From: Acidovorax_G sp046289925 | GTDB lineage: Bacteria > Pseudomonadota > Gammaproteobacteria > Burkholderiales > Burkholderiaceae_C | Length of the DNA: 13,788 bases | Assembly: GCA_046289925.1 (NCBI GenBank) | Contig: JBKBUN010000087.1 | Span: 1 to 13,788, forward strand | Direction of reading: 5' to 3' | In this document: in pieces, positions 6,364 to 13,728 of the stretch | Position numbering within the stretch: the stretch's first letter is position 1 | Layout: each line of letters begins with the position of its first letter | The notes under the pieces: model-generated | The model's database searches: none | What the model was told of the DNA's origin: nothing | What the model saw: the letters and a program-made list of their open reading frames with translations, nothing else | Position numbers and translations under genes: made by a program

Positions 6364-9300
6364 ATGAATGCACCCATCGCCCTGGCCGCCCTTCAATCGC
6401 TGGCCACCGAGCCCGTTCGACTGCGCGAGATCCCGTACAACTACACGTCGTTCTCCGATCGCGAAATCGTGATCCGGTTGCTGGGGGCGTCTTCTTGGGA
6501 CTTGCTGGACCAACTGCGCAAGGAGCGTCGCACAGGCCGCTCGGCCCGCATGCTCTACGAGGTGCTGGGCGATATCTGGGTGGTGCAGCGCAATCCCTAT
6601 CTGCAGGATGACCTCCTGGACAATCCGGGGCGCCGCAAGGCCTTGGTAGAAGCCCTTGAACACCGACTGCGTGAAATCGAAAAGCGCCGGACTCCGGCCG
6701 ACGATGCCGAGCGCGACCGTCTGGTGGGCCAGCTGGTGGAAGCGGCCCGCGCGGCGGTGGCACGCTTTAACCAGAGCTTTGTCGATGCTGCCCAACTGCG
6801 CCGCCGCGTGCAGCGTACCCTGGGCCGGCTGACGGCGCGCGACAACATCAAGTTCGACGGTCTGTCGCGCGTGAGCCATGTGACCGATGCGACCGACTGG
6901 CGCGTGGAATATCCCTTTGTGGTGCTCACCCCCGACACCGAAGCCGAGATGGCTGCTCTGGTGCGTGGCTGCATCGAGCTGGGCCTGACCATCATTCCGC
7001 GTGGAGGCGGCACGGGCTATACCGGTGGCGCAATCCCGCTGACCTGGAAGAGCGCGGTGATCAACACCGAAAAGCTTGAAGCCATGACCGAGGTCGAGAT
7101 GGTGCGCCTGCCTGGTCTGGACCAGGAAGTGGCCACCGTGTGGACCGAGGCCGGTGTGGTGACGCAGCGCGTGGCCGACGCAGCCGAGCGCGCAGGCTTC
7201 GTATTTGCCGTGGACCCGACCAGCGCCGAGGCCTCGTGCATTGGCGGCAATATCGCCATGAACGCGGGCGGCAAGAAGGCCGTGTTGTGGGGGACGGCGC
7301 TCGACAACCTGGCGTCTTGGCGCATGGTCACGCCCGATGCGCAGTGGCTGGAGGTGGTGCGCATCGGCCACAACCTGGGCAAGATCCACGACGCCGAGGT
7401 GGCCTCGTTCGAGCTGCGCTACTTTGACGCCACGCAGTCGCGCATCGACTGGAGCCGCCCCACGCGCGTGGAGCGCTTGGATATTCCGGGCAAGGCTTTC
7501 CGCAAGGAGGGTCTGGGCAAGGACGTGACGGACAAGTTCCTCTCGGGCCTGCCAGGCATCCAGAAGGAAGGCTGCGACGGCCTGATCACCAGCGCACGTT
7601 GGGTGGTGCATCGCATGCCTGAGCACATGCGCACCGTGTGCCTGGAGTTCTTCGGCAACGCCAAGGACGCGGTGCCCAGCATTGTCGAGATCAAGGACTT
7701 CATGTTCGCCGAGCAGCGCCGCACTGGCACGCTACTGGCCGGGCTGGAGCACCTGGACGATCGCTACCTCAAAGCAGTGGGCTACGCCACCAAGAGCAAG
7801 AAGGGCAACGGCGCGCTGCCCAAGATGGTGCTGATCGGTGACATCGCGGGTGACAACGCCGAAGACGTGGCCCGCGCCACCTCAGAGGTGGTGCGCATTG
7901 CCAATTCGCGCAACGGCGAGGGCTTTGTGGCCGTCAGCGCCGAGGCGCGCAAGAAATTCTGGCTCGACCGCAAGCGCACGGCCGCCATCAGCCGCCACAC
8001 CAACGCCTTCAAGATCAACGAAGACGTCGTGATCCCGCTGCCCCGCATGGCCGAGTACACCGACGGCATCGAGCGCATCAACATCGAGCTGTCGCTGCGC
8101 AACAAGATCAAGCTGTGCGACGAGCTGCGGGCCTTCTTTGAAAACGGACAGCTGCCTCTGGGCAAGCAGGACGACGCCAGCGAAATCCCAGCCGCCGAAC
8201 TGCTGGAAGACCGCGTGGCACAGGCACTGGCACTGGTGGCTGAAGTGCGCGCCCTGTGGGCAGGCTGGCTGGCCGATGTGGAGCGCCTGTTCCCGCAGTT
8301 GCAGAACCACCAGTTGCGCGCGAGCTGGAAGACGCAACTGCGTGCGCCGCTTGCCGGCATTTTCGCGGGTGCGGCGTTCCAGCCCATCCTGGAGCAGGCC
8401 CAGGCCATCCACCAGCGCGTGCTCAAGGGCCGCGTGTGGGTGGCGTTGCACATGCATGCGGGTGACGGCAACGTGCACACCAATATCCCGGTCAACAGCG
8501 ACGACTACGAGATGCTGCAGACTGCGCACGAGGCCGTGGCGCGCATCATGAAGCTTGCGCGAAGCCTCGATGGCGTCATCTCGGGCGAGCACGGCATCGG
8601 CATCACCAAGCTGGAATTCCTGACCGACGAAGAGCTGCGTCCGTTTGCCGAGTACAAGCGCAAGGTGGATCCGGCCGGGCACTTCAACAAAGGCAAGTTG
8701 CTCCGAAAAAGTGAGCATGAAATTGAGCGTGGAAAAGCACAAGCTGCCCGTTTTGCTCAAGACGGCGAGGCGATCTACGCCGACCTGACCAACGCCTACA
8801 CGCCCAGCTTCGGTCTCATGGGGCATGAATCGCTGATCATGCAGCAAAGCGACATCGGCGCGATTGCCGACAGCGTGAAGGACTGCCTGCGCTGCGGCAA
8901 GTGCAAGCCCGTGTGTGCCACGCATGTGCCGCGCGCCAACTTGCTCTACAGCCCGCGCAACAAGATCCTGGCCACCTCGCTGTTGATCGAGGCCTTTCTG
9001 TACGAGGAGCAGACGCGTCGCGGGGTGTCGCTCAAGCACTGGCAGGAGTTCGAGGACGTCGCCGACCACTGCACGGTCTGCCACAAGTGCTTCACGCCCT
9101 GCCCGGTCAAGATCGACTTCGGCGACGTGACGATGAACATGCGCAACCTGCTGCGCAAGATGGGCAAGAAGAGCTTCCGGCCGGGCAACAAGCTGGCCAT
9201 GGCCATGCTCAACGCCACCAACCCGGACACCATCAAGTTCATGCGCAGCGCCATGGTGGACGTGGGCTTCAAGGTCCAGCGCATGGCGGTGGACCTGTTC

Positions 9301-10296
9301 GGCGCTGTGGCGCGCCGCCAGACGGCCAAGCCTCCAGCCACCGTGGGCACGGCCCCGGTCAAGGAGCAGGTGATCCACTTCATCAACAAGAAGCTGCCCG
9401 GTGGTCTGCCCAAGAAAACGGCGCGTGCGCTGCTTGACATCGAGAACAAGGACTACGTTCCGATCATTCGCAATCCGCAGACCACCACGGCCGACACCGA
9501 GGCGGTGTTCTACTTTCCTGGTTGCGGCTCCGAGCGCCTGTTCAGCCAGGTGGGCCTGGCCACGCAGGCCATGCTGTGGCATGCGGGCGTGCAGACTGTG
9601 CTGCCCCCGGGGTACCTGTGCTGCGGCTACCCGCAGCGCGGCAGCGGCCAGTTCGACAAGGCCGAGAAGATGATCACGGACAACCGCGTGCTCTTCCACC
9701 GCGTGGCCAACACGCTCAACTACCTCGACATCAAGACCGTGGTGGTGAGCTGCGGCACCTGCTACGACCAGCTCCAGGGTTATCAGTTCGACAAGATCTT
9801 CCCGGGCTGCCGCATCATCGACATCCACGAGTTTTTGCTTGAAAAGGGCATCACCCTGCAAGGCAAGGGCGCGTACCTGTACCACGAGCCCTGCCACAAC
9901 CCCATGAAGCTGCAGGACTCGGTCAAGACTGTGAAGGCGCTCGTGGGAGAGCAGGTCTTGAAGAGTGAGCGCTGTTGCGGGGAATCGGGCACGCTGGGCG
10001 TGACACGGCCGGACATCTCGACGCAGGTGCGTTTCCGCAAGGAAGAGGAAATCCGCAAGGGCGAAGCCCAGTTGCGGGGCAGCGGTGCCGTGGGTGCGCA
10101 AGACAACATCAAGATCCTCACCAGCTGCCCGAGCTGCTTGCAGGGTCTGAACCGCTACCAGGGCGACCTGCAAAACGGCCTGCTCGAGGCCGACTACATC
10201 GTGGTCGAGATGGCGCGCGAAATCTTGGGCGAGAACTGGATGCCCGAGTACGTGGCCCGCGCCAACCAGGGCGGTATCGAGCGGGTGCTGTTGTGA
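6364..10296 (+). CDS. large FAD-linked oxidase / Fe-S oxidoreductase (GlcD-GlcF-type fusion, DUF3683-like N-terminus)
   Basis: The 1310-residue protein fuses a flavin dehydrogenase to an iron-sulfur electron-transfer half, presumably cytoplasmic or on the inner membrane face. Seen, in order: an N-terminal 180-residue region (YNYTSFSDREIVIRLLG) that I associate with DUF3683; a PCMH-type FAD domain with RGGGTGYTGG (213-222) and DPTSAEASCIGGNIAMNAGG (284-303); and a FAD-oxidase C-terminal domain with HMHAGDGNVH (696-705) and SGEHGIG (740-746). A two-cluster ferredoxin region follows (C841, C844, C847, C851; C903, C906, C909, C913), then two CCG modules (C1054, C1086-C1087, C1130, C1133; C1177, C1204-C1205, C1255, C1258). 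Known: related fusions such as E. coli YdiJ (about 1018 residues) oxidise D-2-hydroxyacids. This one is longer, with an extra N-terminus and a helical insert near 590-680. The substrate is unknown. All key motifs are intact. Confidence 0.85.
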   Translation: MNAPIALAALQSLATEPVRLREIPYNYTSFSDREIVIRLLGASSWDLLDQLRKERRTGRSARMLYEVLGDIWVVQRNPYLQDDLLDNPGRRKALVEALEHRLREIEKRRTPADDAERDRLVGQLVEAARAAVARFNQSFVDAAQLRRRVQRTLGRLTARDNIKFDGLSRVSHVTDATDWRVEYPFVVLTPDTEAEMAALVRGCIELGLTIIPRGGGTGYTGGAIPLTWKSAVINTEKLEAMTEVEMVRLPGLDQEVATVWTEAGVVTQRVADAAERAGFVFAVDPTSAEASCIGGNIAMNAGGKKAVLWGTALDNLASWRMVTPDAQWLEVVRIGHNLGKIHDAEVASFELRYFDATQSRIDWSRPTRVERLDIPGKAFRKEGLGKDVTDKFLSGLPGIQKEGCDGLITSARWVVHRMPEHMRTVCLEFFGNAKDAVPSIVEIKDFMFAEQRRTGTLLAGLEHLDDRYLKAVGYATKSKKGNGALPKMVLIGDIAGDNAEDVARATSEVVRIANSRNGEGFVAVSAEARKKFWLDRKRTAAISRHTNAFKINEDVVIPLPRMAEYTDGIERINIELSLRNKIKLCDELRAFFENGQLPLGKQDDASEIPAAELLEDRVAQALALVAEVRALWAGWLADVERLFPQLQNHQLRASWKTQLRAPLAGIFAGAAFQPILEQAQAIHQRVLKGRVWVALHMHAGDGNVHTNIPVNSDDYEMLQTAHEAVARIMKLARSLDGVISGEHGIGITKLEFLTDEELRPFAEYKRKVDPAGHFNKGKLLRKSEHEIERGKAQAARFAQDGEAIYADLTNAYTPSFGLMGHESLIMQQSDIGAIADSVKDCLRCGKCKPVCATHVPRANLLYSPRNKILATSLLIEAFLYEEQTRRGVSLKHWQEFEDVADHCTVCHKCFTPCPVKIDFGDVTMNMRNLLRKMGKKSFRPGNKLAMAMLNATNPDTIKFMRSAMVDVGFKVQRMAVDLFGAVARRQTAKPPATVGTAPVKEQVIHFINKKLPGGLPKKTARALLDIENKDYVPIIRNPQTTTADTEAVFYFPGCGSERLFSQVGLATQAMLWHAGVQTVLPPGYLCCGYPQRGSGQFDKAEKMITDNRVLFHRVANTLNYLDIKTVVVSCGTCYDQLQGYQFDKIFPGCRIIDIHEFLLEKGITLQGKGAYLYHEPCHNPMKLQDSVKTVKALVGEQVLKSERCCGESGTLGVTRPDISTQVRFRKEEEIRKGEAQLRGSGAVGAQDNIKILTSCPSCLQGLNRYQGDLQNGLLEADYIVVEMAREILGENWMPEYVARANQGGIERVLL

Positions 10297-10736
10297 GTGA
10301 GGCCCTGGCGCCGGGCTGCCCGCTGTGCGACGGCGTGGGGGGCGCCTTGGTCTGGCAAGGGCAGCGCTGCCGTGTGATCCGTGCCAGCGAGGCGGGCTAC
10401 CCAGCTTTCTATCGGGTGGTCTGGCAGTGCCATGTGGCCGAGTGGACGGACCTGGCGCTGGCCGACCGCGCGCACTGTCTGGATGTGGTGGCGGCCGTCG
10501 AGTCGGCACTGCGCGGGCACCTGGAGCCGGACAAAGTCAACCTCGCATCGTTGGGCAACATGGTGCCGCACCTGCACTGGCACGTGGTGGCACGCTTTGC
10601 GTGGGATCGCCACTTTCCGGCACCCGTGTGGGCGGCTGCCCTGCGGGGCGCGGATGTGGAGCATGAAAGCGCTGTGGCAGCGCGACTGCCGGCGCTGGAG
10701 GCGGAGCTGGTACAAGCGCTGGACCGCCTGGCGTGA
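10293..10736 (+). CDS. HIT family protein (histidine-triad nucleotide hydrolase-like)
   Basis: A 147-residue protein starting at a GTG whose first four bases (GTGA) overlap the TGA stop of the preceding oxidoreductase, which implies translational coupling. Seen: an N-terminal CPLC (C9, C12) that may bind zinc, a central region resembling HIT strands (CRVIRASEAGYPAFYRVVWQ, which sits where HINT/FHIT-type proteins place their base-binding strands), and the histidine triad HLHWHVV (H93, H95, H97) within GNMVPHLHWHVVARF. Known: HIT proteins hydrolyse or transfer nucleotidyl groups (for example dinucleoside polyphosphates or AMP-lysine) using the middle histidine. The exact substrate cannot be told. 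The GTG start is chosen because the CPLC motif lies just after it and there is no ATG in frame nearby. The same frame stays open far upstream inside the previous gene, but that is shadow sequence. Confidence 0.88.
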   Translation: MSEALAPGCPLCDGVGGALVWQGQRCRVIRASEAGYPAFYRVVWQCHVAEWTDLALADRAHCLDVVAAVESALRGHLEPDKVNLASLGNMVPHLHWHVVARFAWDRHFPAPVWAAALRGADVEHESAVAARLPALEAELVQALDRLA

Positions 10737-10795
10737 GCCTGTGGCCCCCTGTGGTGGGCCTGGTGCCATCGTCCTTTTTTGTTGTCAAAGAACCT

Positions 10796-10799
10796 GGAG
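10796..10799 (+). promoter_or_regulatory. ribosome binding site deciding the start of the DUF971 gene
   Basis: GGAG lies six bases before the ATG at 10806. It favours this ATG over the in-frame TTG at 10779, which has no such site. Confidence 0.7.
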
Positions 10800-10805
10800 A
10801 TTGCC

Positions 10806-11222
10806 ATGGCTGGTCTGAAAGCGGGCGCGCCGACGCCCGAGGCGCTGACGGTGCACGAGGCGTCCCGCGTGCTCGAAGTGCGTTTCTCAGATGGATCGCA
10901 GTTCCGCCTGCCCTTTGAGCTCATGCGTGTGTACTCCCCTTCGGCCGAGGTGCAGGGCCATGGGCCAGGACAAGAGGTGCTGCAGACCGGCAAGCGCGAT
11001 GTGACATTGGTGGACCTACAGCCGGTGGGCAACTATGCCGTCAAGCCCGTGTTTTCGGACGGCCACGACAGCGGCATTTTTTCCTGGGACTACCTCTACG
11101 AACTGGGCCGCAACCAGGACGCCTTGTGGGCCGAGTACTTCGAGCGGCTGGCAGCGGCTGGTGTGGACCGTGACGCACCCATGGTGGCCAATGGCGGCGG
11201 CCATGCCTGCGGCAGCCACTGA
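10806..11222 (+). CDS. DUF971 / gamma-butyrobetaine hydroxylase-like N-terminal domain protein
   Basis: A 138-residue stand-alone protein. Seen: VHEASRVLEVRFSDGSQFRLPFELMRVYSPSAEV in the first 50 residues (written here as two neighbouring strands: LEVRFSDG and FRLPFELMRVYSPSAEV), VDLQPVGNYAVKPVFSDGHD (70-88) and GIFSWDYLYELG (90-101), which are typical of the DUF971 (GBBH-like_N) fold. The C-terminus is GGGHACGSH. Known: the domain is the small N-terminal part of eukaryotic gamma-butyrobetaine hydroxylase, where it binds zinc. Stand-alone bacterial versions have no settled function and are often found near ubiE in proteobacteria. Here it lies 69 bases after the HIT gene and 121 bases before ubiE, on the same strand. 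The missing catalytic domain means it is not an oxygenase by itself. Confidence 0.82.
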   Translation: MAGLKAGAPTPEALTVHEASRVLEVRFSDGSQFRLPFELMRVYSPSAEVQGHGPGQEVLQTGKRDVTLVDLQPVGNYAVKPVFSDGHDSGIFSWDYLYELGRNQDALWAEYFERLAAAGVDRDAPMVANGGGHACGSH

Positions 11223-11332
11223 TCACGGATTCCATTTATTTCCTTCGCAGCGCACCGACTTTGATCGGTTTGTGCGACAGATGCCCCATTGCCGTGCGGG
11301 GTTGTCGCTATACCCCACAGCATGGCACCCCT

Positions 11333-11336
11333 AGGA
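11333..11336 (+). promoter_or_regulatory. ribosome binding site of ubiE
   Basis: AGGA lies seven bases before the ubiE ATG, in CTAGGATAAAGCG. The 121-base gap above it also holds a 5-bp inverted repeat (ACCGA/TCGGT, 11254-11258 with 11265-11269). No promoter with good -35/-10 spacing could be chosen. Confidence 0.65.
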
Positions 11337-11343
11337 TAAAGCG

Positions 11344-12075
11344 ATGAGCACCACCCACTTTGGTTTCCAGTCGGTCGATGAGCGCGAGAAGGCTCAACGC
11401 GTGCGCGGCGTGTTCGACTCGGTGGCATCCAAGTACGACGTGATGAACGATCTCATGTCGGGCGGGCTGCACCGCGCCTGGAAGGCCTACACGGTGATGG
11501 TGGCCAATCCGCGCGAGGGCCAGCAGGTGCTGGACATTGCCGGAGGCACCGGAGACTTGTCGCTGGCATTCGCCCGCAAGGTGGGGCCCACGGGCCGGGT
11601 GGTGCACACCGACATCAACGAAGCCATGCTGCGCACGGGGCGTGACCGCCTGATCGACGCAGGGGTGGTGTTGCCCACGTTGGTGTGCGACGCCGAGGCG
11701 CTGCCCTTTCCCGATGCGCACTTCGACCTGGTGAGCGTGGCGTTTGGCCTGCGCAACATGACGCACAAGGACCGAGCCCTCACCGAGATGTGCCGCGTGC
11801 TCAAACCCGGCGGCAAGTTGCTGGTGCTGGAGTTTTCCAAGGTCGCGCGTCCGCTGGAGAAGGTGTACGACTGGTATTCCTTCAACGTGCTGCCGCGCCT
11901 CGGTCGACTGGTGGCAGGTGACGAGGCCAGCTATCGGTATCTTGCCGAGTCCATCCGCATGCATCCGGACCAGGAGTCGCTCAAATCCCTCATGCAACAA
12001 AGTGGCTTCGGGCATGTGGACTATCACAACATGACTGGCGGAGTAGTCGCCTTGCATGTTGGAATCAAGTGCTGA
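11344..12075 (+). CDS. ubiE: ubiquinone/menaquinone biosynthesis C-methyltransferase UbiE
   Basis: The 243-residue SAM-dependent enzyme carries out the C-methylation of the demethoxy-benzoquinol intermediate in ubiquinone biosynthesis (and of demethylmenaquinone where that is made). Seen: the first family signature YDVMNDLMSGGLHRAW (31-46), SAM-binding motif I DIAGGTGDL (64-72), an acidic residue after VVHTDIN, and the second signature RVLKPGGKLLVLEFS (151-165). It ends with GGVVALHVGIKC, close to the usual 'GGVVALH-G-K' end. E. coli UbiE is 251 residues. The start has a good ribosome site and the normal N-terminal 'FGF--V---EK---V--VF' pattern. It heads the chain ubiE, Tim44-like gene, ubiJ, ubiB. 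Whether the organism also makes menaquinone cannot be seen here; Burkholderiales of this kind normally use ubiquinone. Confidence 0.97.
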   Translation: MSTTHFGFQSVDEREKAQRVRGVFDSVASKYDVMNDLMSGGLHRAWKAYTVMVANPREGQQVLDIAGGTGDLSLAFARKVGPTGRVVHTDINEAMLRTGRDRLIDAGVVLPTLVCDAEALPFPDAHFDLVSVAFGLRNMTHKDRALTEMCRVLKPGGKLLVLEFSKVARPLEKVYDWYSFNVLPRLGRLVAGDEASYRYLAESIRMHPDQESLKSLMQQSGFGHVDYHNMTGGVVALHVGIKC

Positions 12076-12110
12076 AGCCGTTTGTTAGGTTTTCAACTGG
12101 AGACGTGGAC

Positions 12111-13106
12111 ATGATGAAACTGTGGTCTATGGTGCTGGTGGCGATGTTGGCCGTAGCCCATCCCGATGCCGACGCCCGCCGCATGGGTGGCGGCAAATCC
12201 ATTGGGCAGCAATCGGGCAATGTGACCCAGCGAGATGCCGCGCCCACGGTGCCCGCCGCACCGGCACAAAACGCCGCTGCGGCCAAGCCTGCGACTGCGG
12301 CGCCAGCAGCCCCCGCCGCAGCGGCCCAGCCCAAAAAACCCTGGGGCGCCATGCTCGGCGGTCTGGCTGCTGGTCTGGGCCTCGCATGGCTTGCCCATTC
12401 GCTGGGTTTGGGCGAAGGCTTTGCCCAGTTCCTCATGATCCTGTTGTTCGCCGTGCTGGCTTTTGCGCTGTTCAGGCTGTTCATGCGCGGCCGAGAGTCG
12501 GCGCAGACCCTCGCGCAAAGCCCGCTGGCCTTCCAGGGGGCAGGGGCGGCTGCTTCGGCCCAGGTTCCGCCTCAATACAGCCCCCACAATGTGGGCAACG
12601 ACGCGTCGGCCCGCCCGTGGGAGCGCAGCAGCATGGCGTTTGACGCATCCCGTGGTGCGCAGGCAGCCAGCTCAGGTGTGGTGATAGGTTCGGCCCTGGG
12701 AGGGGCGCAGAACTGGGGCATTCCGGCCGATTTCGACGTGCAAGGCTTTGTCGAGGCTGCCAAGCGGAATTTCGTGACGCTGCAGGCCGCATGGGACCGC
12801 TCAGACATCAGTACGCTGCGCTCGATGATGACGGACACCATGGTTCAGGAGATCCGCACGCAACTGGCCGAGCGAGAGGCCCAGCGCGGTGCACAGCCCA
12901 ACCAGACCGATGTGGTCATGCTCGAGGCGCATCTGCTGGGTATCGAAGACCTGGGCGATGCTTACATGGCCAGCGTGGAGTTCTCCGGCTTGATCCGCGA
13001 GGAGCCCTCGGCAGGTCCGAGCCCCTTCCGCGAAGTGTGGAACATGACCAAGCCCAAATCGGGCACCAGTGGCTGGCTGGTGGCCGGTGTGCAGGCGCTG
13101 CAGTGA
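12111..13106 (+). CDS. Tim44-like domain membrane protein
   Basis: A 331-residue protein. Seen: an N-terminal hydrophobic signal-like segment (about 3-17) ending in PDADA, then RRMGGGKSIGQQ; an Ala/Pro-rich linker (about 43-75); two hydrophobic helices (about 80-98 and 104-124); a Gly/Ser/Ala-rich linker; and a C-terminal Tim44-like domain (about 205-330: DVQGFVEAAKRNFVTLQAAW, TMVQEI, VMLEAHLLGIED, VEFSGLI, EVWNMTKP, GWLVAGVQ). Known: bacterial members share this signal, 'RR-GGG-S-G-Q' motif and domain order, but their role is not settled; the mitochondrial relative anchors the import motor. The ATG at 12111 follows GGAG (12099-12102) and gives a clean signal sequence; an in-frame start at 12069 overlaps ubiE. 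It sits between ubiE and ubiJ, which suggests a link to membranes or quinone synthesis. Confidence 0.85.
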   Translation: MMKLWSMVLVAMLAVAHPDADARRMGGGKSIGQQSGNVTQRDAAPTVPAAPAQNAAAAKPATAAPAAPAAAAQPKKPWGAMLGGLAAGLGLAWLAHSLGLGEGFAQFLMILLFAVLAFALFRLFMRGRESAQTLAQSPLAFQGAGAAASAQVPPQYSPHNVGNDASARPWERSSMAFDASRGAQAASSGVVIGSALGGAQNWGIPADFDVQGFVEAAKRNFVTLQAAWDRSDISTLRSMMTDTMVQEIRTQLAEREAQRGAQPNQTDVVMLEAHLLGIEDLGDAYMASVEFSGLIREEPSAGPSPFREVWNMTKPKSGTSGWLVAGVQALQ

Positions 13107-13142
13107 CCACCCCGTAGGGGCTTGTCGCTTCGGGAAATAATC

Positions 13143-13171
13143 GGGGACTATGGCAACACAGTCCCCTTTTT
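13143..13171 (+). terminator. terminator-like hairpin enclosing the ubiJ start codon
   Basis: GGGGACT (13143-13149) and AGTCCCC (13160-13166) form a perfect 7-bp stem, followed directly by TTTTT (13167-13171). The 10-base loop is 13150-13159 and begins with the ubiJ ATG. The only purine-rich Shine-Dalgarno candidate, GGGGA, is inside the 5' arm. The shape is that of an intrinsic terminator after the Tim44-like gene, yet it overlaps the start of the next gene. It could cause attenuation or hide the translation start. Function is inference. Confidence 0.55.
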
Positions 13172-13728
13172 CATTTCTGGACGGCCTTGCTGACCGTCTG
13201 GCCGCAGGCCCTCAGCCGCCGCAGTGGGTGGTGCAGGAGGTCCAGCAGCGCATCGTGCTGCTCCTCAACCATGTGCTGATGCAGGAGCCTGAAGCCATGG
13301 CCCGCTTGGCGCGGCAGCGGGGGCGGGTGGTCAGTGCCCAGTGGCGCCATTTTTCCATGGCCTTGTTGATCACCCCCGCAGGCTTGTTCAACCGGGCCGC
13401 GGAAAGGGTAACACCCGATCTCCGGCTGGAGATTGCCGAGAGTTCGCCACTGGCCCTGCTGGAGGCCGTCGTGCGGGGCGACAAGCCCCCGGTGCGCATT
13501 GAAGGCGACGTGCAACTGGCAGCAGAGATCAATTGGCTGGCCGACCATGTGCGCTGGGATCTGGAGGAAGATCTCGCCCGGCTCATGGGTGACGCGCCTG
13601 CCCACGGGCTGGCCCAGGCGCTGCGCCGCGCTGCGCAAGCATTGCGCCAGTTTGTCGGATCGCGCATGCCGCCTGCGGGCGGCAGTCAAGCGCCTACGGT
13701 GGTCCCGGGCGACCGGACCGCGCCATGA
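13150..13728 (+). CDS. ubiJ: ubiquinone biosynthesis accessory factor UbiJ (SCP2 domain)
   Basis: A 192-residue protein, close to the E. coli UbiJ length (201). Seen: LLLNHVLMQEPEAMARLARQRGRVVSAQW near residues 36-64 (here as LLLNHVLMQEPEAM and ARLARQRGRVV), a lipid-binding SCP2-type core (FSMALLITPAGLF, RLEIAESSPLALLEAVVRGD, VRIEGDVQLAAEINWLADHV, WDLEEDLARLMGD) and a C-terminal amphipathic stretch rich in Ala/Arg. Known: UbiJ binds isoprenoid-tailed intermediates and, with UbiK, supports the Ubi complex for late ubiquinone steps. The ATG at 13150 is chosen since the next candidates remove conserved residues, although its ribosome site is poor and lies in a hairpin. Its last bases overlap the ubiB start (ATGA), which implies coupling. 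Confidence 0.9.
   Translation: MATQSPFSFLDGLADRLAAGPQPPQWVVQEVQQRIVLLLNHVLMQEPEAMARLARQRGRVVSAQWRHFSMALLITPAGLFNRAAERVTPDLRLEIAESSPLALLEAVVRGDKPPVRIEGDVQLAAEINWLADHVRWDLEEDLARLMGDAPAHGLAQALRRAAQALRQFVGSRMPPAGGSQAPTVVPGDRTAP

Noticed and set aside
6235..7626. 463-codon open frame on the minus strand over the start of the oxidoreductase
   Set aside because: Antisense shadow with no recognisable domain. It also runs through the end of the inverted-repeat element.
7882..10509. 875-codon open frame on the minus strand opposite the large oxidoreductase
   Set aside because: It is antisense to a gene with intact, ordered motifs. Its sequence is the low-information, His/Leu/Val/Ala-rich type produced by reading GC-rich codons backwards.
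10743..10780. Possible terminator after the HIT gene (GGCCC/GGGCC stem and a run of six Ts)
   Set aside because: The stem is only 5 bp and the T-run begins 14 bases after it, so it does not have the form of an intrinsic terminator. The next gene follows closely on the same strand.
11254..11314. Promoter for ubiE (TTGCCG with TATACC)
   Set aside because: The spacing between the two hexamers is only 14 bases and no better pair was found, so I did not annotate it.
13110..13120. CCCC-GTA-GGGG mini hairpin after the Tim44-like gene
   Set aside because: Four base pairs with a three-base loop and no T-run. Not distinguishable from chance in GC-rich DNA.
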